This document shows positions 58,251 to 64,000 of a stretch of 64,000 bases of DNA, one piece after another (the first letter of the stretch is position 1; the number at the start of each line of letters is the position of its first letter). The notes under the pieces are model-generated. The model did not search any database. It was not told where the DNA came from and worked only from the letters and a program-made list of their open reading frames with translations. Source of the stretch: Ectocarpus siliculosus (taxonomy: Eukaryota; Sar; Phaeophyceae; Ectocarpales; Ectocarpaceae); assembly GCA_000310025.1 (NCBI GenBank), contig FN649747.1:1415489-1479488 (forward strand). The letters are read 5' to 3'. A program made the translations under genes and the position numbers.

Positions 58251-59162
58251 TGGTACTGGGGAATCTTCCGAGGCTACTGCTGCCGCTGCTGAATCTGCTG
58301 CCGTGGTCGATGTCGCTGCTTTTCTGGGTATCGTCGCCTCTTCCCTGGGTACCATTCTCTTGTAGAAGGTTGAAGCTCAAGCGCCCAACGGGTATACCCT
58401 TGCAAAGGAGAAATAGATGGTCTGAACAAGATGACGTCAACGCAAGTTGGTCTTTCCACCTTGCAGTGGACCCCTGGCATGGTAACCAAACTATCTGTTG
58501 GTTGAGACGAAGCGCCAGGATCGAAAAAGAGCAAGGGCGCAGGCATTGCATGAGTACGACAAGGAATATTCCAACATTCACTGAACACCATGGAGATTCC
58601 GTACAATGTAAAAGTACCAGTGTTTACTGGGCATTGAAATCCCACCTAACCTTTAGCGAGAGGAAATGGTTCACTGTGATGGATAACCACCGAAAAAATT
58701 GTTTCATGTGGCCCTCGTCCTGAATGTGGTCACATGTGCCTCTCCTATTCTCTCTCTCCCTCGCTCTCTCGCTCTCTCTCTCTACATCTCCGGCACTCTG
58801 GCTTTTGAAAAAGGTGCCCAATGACATCCGTCTACGGGCCGTTCCTTTCAGCTGGTCGGTGTTTGGCGAAGGGAGGAAAGACACACCTAGGTTCGGAGAT
58901 TGGTCAGGGGGATGGGCGACCACTCGACTTAGACACATTTTCGGCTCGAAGCCTGGACTGCGAGGTATGCTTTGCGGTACTCACGCTTGACGGAGGGAGA
59001 ATGGAACGGTAAAGGTTTGACACGCGCGTCGTGGCTTCCTTTTCGCAAGCGAAGGAGCCCAAGATTCGGAGGCATAGGTTTGCCAATGGCTCGTGCGGGT
59101 CCAATGCCGCCCTGTAAGATTTTGTCGTGAAGGCGGCCAGAGAGTTTGTGATACATTTTACT

Positions 59163-60320
59163 TCAGGGCTCGGCTAGCATTGGCTGGCAGCTCGACAAGG
59201 TAGCAACCTTAAGAATAAAGTCAAGTTTGTATAATGAAGCAGCTAAGCACAACGCGCTACACACTCGTGAGTATAACAGGTGCACTCGACCACTTCTTCT
59301 ATCAGCGCTTGTGTGATCTCTCGTTCCTCGTGAGGGCATGGACAGACTAACAAATGTGCGCCTGCAACGGCAGAGAATATCACGAGATAACGTACAAAGA
59401 AGAAACGACCCGAAAATACATACGTAAACCGCGGAACACGTGCTTCCGGTGGAAACAGCAATACCAACCGACGGCTCACGAACGCACCTTGTGCTCAGCT
59501 GCACGAGGGTGTACGAAAGCCGTGCAAGGTGTGGTTGATCCGGTGGAAGTGTTGCAGCGGCTGGAGGTAAGGACATTTCGCTTCCCGAGTCTGGTTCACG
59601 GCGAGCACCCCGTCCTAGACTTGTATTGGTGACGCCGAAGTCCGACATCGGTGCGACGGCGGCCGTGGCGGGGGCATCGGCGACAGCAATCACCGCTCCT
59701 CCCTGACCAGCTGGTGATGTACGGCGATCATGGAAGCCCACGTGGGCGCCCCCCGCGAGTTTGTTTCCGCTTGTCGATGTCCCACCATGGGCACCATCAC
59801 TGCCCTTAGCAACGGCCCCATGACCTGTGCCACCGATCTTGGACGAAGGCAATCCCCACCCTCCCCATAGAGTGGGTTTTCCGCCAAAGGCCTCATCTCC
59901 CGCTGCTATGCCACCCGTCGGGTGAGCGACATGGGCCTTGCCGGCGTGATGGACGTATGGTCTGGTCGCGGGACGGAACGTCGACGCCTTTAGCTCCACG
60001 GAGAGAGTGTTCCCAGGAGTATCCGTAGTGGCCTTCATTTGGGCTATGGTGCCTATGTTTCGTGTGGTGCAGCCGCTCGCAAAGCTTCGGGCCACCGCAG
60101 AAGGTGCGCTGGCGGGCTTGGTTGAGCGTGATGGTAGTGACGGGGTCCAGATGGTGGTATTTCGCAGTCGCTCAAGCCTGGCAGTACCACAATTCCCGAG
60201 CGTCAACGTGGTTCGTGAACAAGGTGGACAAAGCTGTGGCTGGAGGATCCAAGCTATGTATGAAGTGGCAATTCGTATGCGTGGTTCTTGACGGGAGGGT
60301 AGATCATCAGCAACAACCAT
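59163..60320 (-). CDS. Unknown Gly/Ala-rich open frame, possibly coding in part
   Basis: A 385-codon open minus-strand frame. The stretch 60200-59560 is Gly/Ala/Thr-rich and regular (AHVAHPTGGIAAGDEAFGG, SKIGGTGHGAVAKG), as a disordered or structural protein might be. The downstream part (Cys/Arg/Ser-rich) looks like read-through into non-coding DNA. No domain, signal peptide or good splice pair recognised. Coding status is doubtful. Confidence 0.25.
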   Translation of the reverse strand: MVVADDLPSRQEPRIRIATSYIAWILQPQLCPPCSRTTLTLGNCGTARLERLRNTTIWTPSLPSRSTKPASAPSAVARSFASGCTTRNIGTIAQMKATTDTPGNTLSVELKASTFRPATRPYVHHAGKAHVAHPTGGIAAGDEAFGGKPTLWGGWGLPSSKIGGTGHGAVAKGSDGAHGGTSTSGNKLAGGAHVGFHDRRTSPAGQGGAVIAVADAPATAAVAPMSDFGVTNTSLGRGARREPDSGSEMSLPPAAATLPPDQPHLARLSYTLVQLSTRCVREPSVGIAVSTGSTCSAVYVCIFGSFLLCTLSRDILCRCRRTFVSLSMPSRGTRDHTSADRRSGRVHLLYSRVCSALCLAASLYKLDFILKVATLSSCQPMLAEP

Positions 60321-63300
60321 TGCTTGGCTCTGTCGTAATCAATGTTTCATCACTCTGAAGCAAATGATCACTGCGTGATGGAAACTGGTCGCAACCCTAG
60401 GATTGTGTTTTTGAACAAGTGCAACTAAGAACAGTTTGCCCCCGGCCGTCTGTCACCTGTCCAACGGCGAGCAAACGCGGCAGCTTTCCATCGGGCAGGA
60501 GCAGCGCCCGCCGCGTGCTTCTGCCTCGTCCCCGTGCCCGCCGATCCCTCGCTCCGCTACTCTAGCATAGCCCCAGATCACAGGCGGCGACGACGACGAC
60601 GAACTCGGCGCGGACTGCAGGCTACGTCTCAAGTTGTGGATCCCCTGCGGAGCGGTCGAGATTCGGTCTGCGATAGAATCCGTCAAGCCCACGCGCCAAC
60701 GCCAGCGCGTGCGGGTGCTCGGTCGCGGCCGGGGCCAGTTGTCTCGGCTGGATATCCCCTCAATTAGAGCGTGTACGCCTCCGGGCAAGACTGTTATGTT
60801 CGGGCGCCGGCTTTCGCACTCCTCGCTTTGGATCGCCGTCTTCAAGGCGATCAGTTCTGGTGCCGTTGATGGTCTTTGCAGGGGCGGAAGAGAAGAAGAC
60901 TTGGTTTGGGTGATTGCGATGATAGAGCTACACCCAACTGCCCGTGTGTTGTAACCACGCGAACAGAGAGAGGCAAAACAAGCGGTGAACCTGTGCCGGG
61001 TGTGGAAGAGTGGACATTCTGGCGTGTGTGGTAGCAACTAGTGAAACATTATTGTAGAAGATGCAACGAGCTCCGGAATATCTCTAGTAGACTAGGTATC
61101 CGGAGGGGTCTGGGCCTCTGAGTACACCAACACGCAGTAGGAAAGCTAAAGCACCACGTGCCATTTTGGGACACGAAGAGAAAAGAGAGAAGAACGGGCA
61201 TTCTCCCGTTGTAGATATCAGTACCTTAGTCGGGCCACGGGAGGAGACATCCTCCCTGTTTTTCTTTGATCTTTCCATGTGCCGCCACCAGAGAACAGCG
61301 TTGGGGCGTTTCGGTCGTATCCTCCGTGGCCGCTGAAAAATTCCCCCAATTCACTCTCTCCATCTAAACTCTCCTCGTCGCCGAGACCGCCCGAATGCGA
61401 TGAAGACGAAGGTCCCTCCAATTTCTGCTTGTGGGTGTGCGCAATGTACCTCCTGTACCCAGTGGACAGGTTTCAGGAAAATACCCGGGAATGGGTGGAC
61501 GTAGAGGCGCGAGGGCAGCATGGTGGTTTGTACGGGTGAGAGGTTGACGCCTTAGCCAAAGGTATACCGTCCGTTCGAGTAGTATGATAAATGTCTTGCT
61601 GCTACCTTGTCAGAGCAACGGGTAGACACACACCCGTCAATGGGTTGCAGAAGCACCGTCCGAAACGTTCAACTTCTGAGTTTTAGGCAAGTCCGGTTGT
61701 CGAGAAAAATCATCCTTAAACGCGAAATATCCCTCGCAGATTATATTATTAAGGTTAGCTCACCAGCCTGGGGTTACCGAGGAGGATTATTTCACCTTTC
61801 CTCCTGCGGTGCTTGCGTTCACCATTCTGGACGAGAAGGGTGTATCAATCCCTCTTTTGTTGTGTGGACTCCTATGCGCTTTTCAGTTCAAATTTGCGAG
61901 TTTTCTCGCTTCGGGGAGATTCAAGCGCATATCGTAGAGCCAAGATTCGAGCTAGGCAACTGCAACCTTCAGCCACTGTTCTGTAACCGAGCTCGCAGCG
62001 CTTCCTTCTTATCATTCGCCCTCGGCAACGCATCATAGTCTGCGATTTCTTTGGGCCCAACCAATTGGACACGCATCGAAATTTGCATTAACGAAATTGA
62101 CATGGAAGTGCTCGAAAATGGTTCAAGTCCGCCCACAGAACCGGTTTCCTTTCCCACTGACCTCAACCCCTTCATGGCCCTCTCCGATAGAAAGCTGAGG
62201 AGGGCGGCCAACGGGACCGAAAGCACTTGTGCCGGGGTCGTTACTGTGATCGAACAGTGCCACTCCTACACACGCAGGCATGCAACCATGCAGAGAATCA
62301 GTCACCTCCGGCTTGCAAAGGAGACATTCATTCACCGTTCGGTTTAGAGACGGGACTATTATATTGGTAGTATTCGATCAGACTTGCATCCGTGCTTATG
62401 CCCATTTCGCGTACACACGTGACGTAGTAGAGGCGTTCGCGTACATACTTGACGGAGCCGAGCGGGGTTATTTGGTTCGTCATTTTGGCACGCCTAACGT
62501 GCCTTGGTACGCGCCTGGGTCATGACGTGGCGTACACGAATGCATCGAACGCGTGTAGGCATGGGGCGTTTCGTTGGTGACAGAGGGGCATGAAATTACC
62601 CGATGGCAGGGGTTCGCAAGGACGGCTTTCAGGCACCTTGGCGTTGCGACGAGACCTCCGCTTCCGTTCCTGTTCATTTCCTTCCGGAGGCGTGTTCGGT
62701 TTATCCTCGGCACTCCCGCCGATCGCTGTCTTTTGTGGTGTCGTCGTAATGGCCGCCGTTCTCGCGACAATTGGACTACGCCCACGTGCTGGCGGTCTGG
62801 GCATCAAATATGGCCTGTAGAACAAGCGCATCAATAGAAAAGAAAATCAAAACACAAACGTTTGCGTTCCGCCAGGTGCGATGAAAGGATTGAGGTTGGG
62901 GAGAGTCTCGAAAATTCGATTCAGCGCTACTCCCCTTCCCCTCCTGATAGTTTCGAATGGGTCTACCTTCGACGGCCATCTGCACGGCCTTGCTCCCTAT
63001 ACATTTTTTTTTCACATAGAATGACCTGCTAAGTATGTCAATGGCAACGATTCACTTGCGGCCCGGGACGTTGTCAAGTCTTATCGTTCCATTGTGAAAC
63101 GATTTCATTGGTTTAAGTCCTGCTGGGGCCACTTCACTGTGTTTTCCACCATTGCCAACCCCAAGAACATGTCCTATAGCAATCAATACTTTCAAACGGC
63201 AAGAAAATTGGCGATAGCTAGACGAGGAATCACAATCTAGCCTAACCCTAACGGGTTTCATCTTCTAGAGACGAGGCATCCAAGAGATGACGTTCTATGC

Positions 63301-63355
63301 AATCGTCTGTTGTCAACTTCATAAGCCTAGTCTATACGCCAAACGCGACTCTCAC
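60320..63355. other. Stretch with possible small exons but no recognised gene
   Basis: Further exons of the cyclic-nucleotide-binding gene should lie here on the minus strand. Candidates that I could not link are 61421-61270 (acidic, GDEESLDGESELGEFFSG) and 62226-62120. A plus-strand frame at 60584-60954 after acceptor gatcacag (LKLWIPCGAVEIRSAIESV) is equally possible. None is strong enough to call. Confidence 0.35.
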
Positions 63356-63588
63356 CAGCCTACAATGTCCCCGGGGCCGTACCGCTGGGCCTCCTCCTCC
63401 TCGTGGCCCTTGCCTGGCTGCTGATGGAGCTGTTTACTCGACTTCGAGACGCACTCGCCTCGAACGACAAAGAAGACAGTTGAGACCTCATCCCCATCTT
63501 CCGCTAGCTTTTGATTCATCTTGATCGTGCGAAATGTGGCGAGAGAGGCGATCTCAGAGCAGACACCTCTCGGGAGGTTTATGAAAAA
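63356..63588 (-). CDS. Exon of a cyclic-nucleotide-binding-domain protein (partial gene)
   Basis: One minus-strand exon with acceptor cggcggcag at 63589 and donor CTG-gtgaga. It encodes FFINLPRGVCSEIASLATF, then KMNQKLAEDGDEVSTVFFVV, RGECV and, after a Glu-rich loop, YGPGDIVG. This is the first half of a cNMP-binding beta-roll: the hydrophobic approach, the GDE turn, the F-x-V-x-x-G strand and the PGD-x-x-G segment. The second half, with the phosphate-binding cassette, should start in the next exon to the left but was not found, so ligand binding cannot be judged. It could belong to a channel, a protein-kinase regulatory subunit or an unclassified cNMP-domain protein. Confidence 0.6.
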
Positions 63589-64000
63589 CTGCCGCCGGCA
63601 CAGGAGGGAAAATATAGACAAAACGGGGAGGGAGAACGAGATGGAGAGACAGAGGCAGGTAGAGAAAGACAGAGGCATGTGGGTTTTCAGACAAATGTGG
63701 GAGAACGTGGTTCGTTCACTCTGCCAAACTGAAAACTTTGCAGAGGTTCGCCTACACAATATGAACACTTGGGTAGACTTGGGGGCTGAAGACTGGATGG
63801 TGAAGAGAATGACCGCTCATGGTGAACGAACTCATTGACGTCGGTAAACTTACCACTGAAGAGCGAGTACTATGAGAAGATAAAAAAATGATTGCTATTC
63901 CCATCGGCTGCAGCGTCAATCATCGTAAGGAGTGCATGAGGTTTCAAAAGGTAGACGCGAGAGAACGTTGAATTCTGGAAGATAACCAACACAAAGAGCG

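Noticed and set aside
60584-60954. Plus-strand frame after acceptor gatcacag with a charged start
   Set aside because: It competes with an equally open minus-strand frame (60453-61037). No donor, motif or linked exon favours either.
1-64000. CRISPR arrays, operons, riboswitches, rRNA genes and prophage-like clusters
   Set aside because: None seen. Repeats lack array structure, and gene structure is plainly eukaryotic with introns.

Overview
The window is nuclear DNA of an intron-rich, photosynthetic eukaryote that makes flagella. Exons are GC-rich, typically 75-400 bp, and are separated by introns of a few hundred bases to 3 kb with GT-AG (occasionally GC-AG) borders. A plastid-type Rieske oxygenase gene, an organellar translation factor gene and a large axonemal protein gene, together with non-LTR retrotransposon debris, fit a stramenopile alga, most likely a brown alga of the Ectocarpus type. 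The organism is an inference, not something the sequence proves.

Layout. 1-735 (+): 3' end of a LINE-like element. 1338-4962 (-): five consecutive, phase-compatible exons of a pheophorbide a oxygenase/TIC55/PTC52-like Rieske mono-oxygenase. Its start and its C-terminal exons are not found. A second LINE 3' fragment and a 68-bp tandem duplication lie in its last visible intron. 5.0-9.9 kb: no gene recognised, but a 312-bp fold-back element with 116-bp arms at 5865-6176. 9.9-11.76 kb (-): a degenerate, 5'-truncated LINE with the reverse transcriptase FADD motif. 13.1-22.5 kb (-): a nuclear gene for organellar translation initiation factor IF-2. 22.5-25.7 kb: no gene. 25.7-49.8 kb (+): a gene of about 38 exons for CFAP65 (CCDC108/FAP65), a protein made of repeated ASH/MSP-like beta domains found in the ciliary axoneme. 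50-64 kb: weaker material on the minus strand, with a low-complexity gene at 51.9-53.4 kb, acidic and glycine-rich open frames at 56.8-60.3 kb and a cyclic-nucleotide-binding-domain exon at 63.4-63.6 kb. A cluster of GGTAAC/CCACGG repeats lies at 55.3-56.3 kb.

The three well-supported genes are unrelated in function (plastid pigment/Rieske chemistry, organellar translation, motile cilia) and do not form a cluster. No CRISPR array, operon or prokaryotic element is present. The most interesting signals are the altered GTPase motifs of the IF-2 protein, reading-frame-supported GC-AG introns in the CFAP65 gene, complementary (TC)n and (GA)n tracts flanking two of its exons, a tandem duplication that copies a splice donor, a LINE family with a C-rich rather than poly(A) 3' tail, and the palindromic repeat cluster.

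Gene models were built by hand from splice signals, phase continuity and remembered family motifs. Boundaries marked tentative need transcript data.
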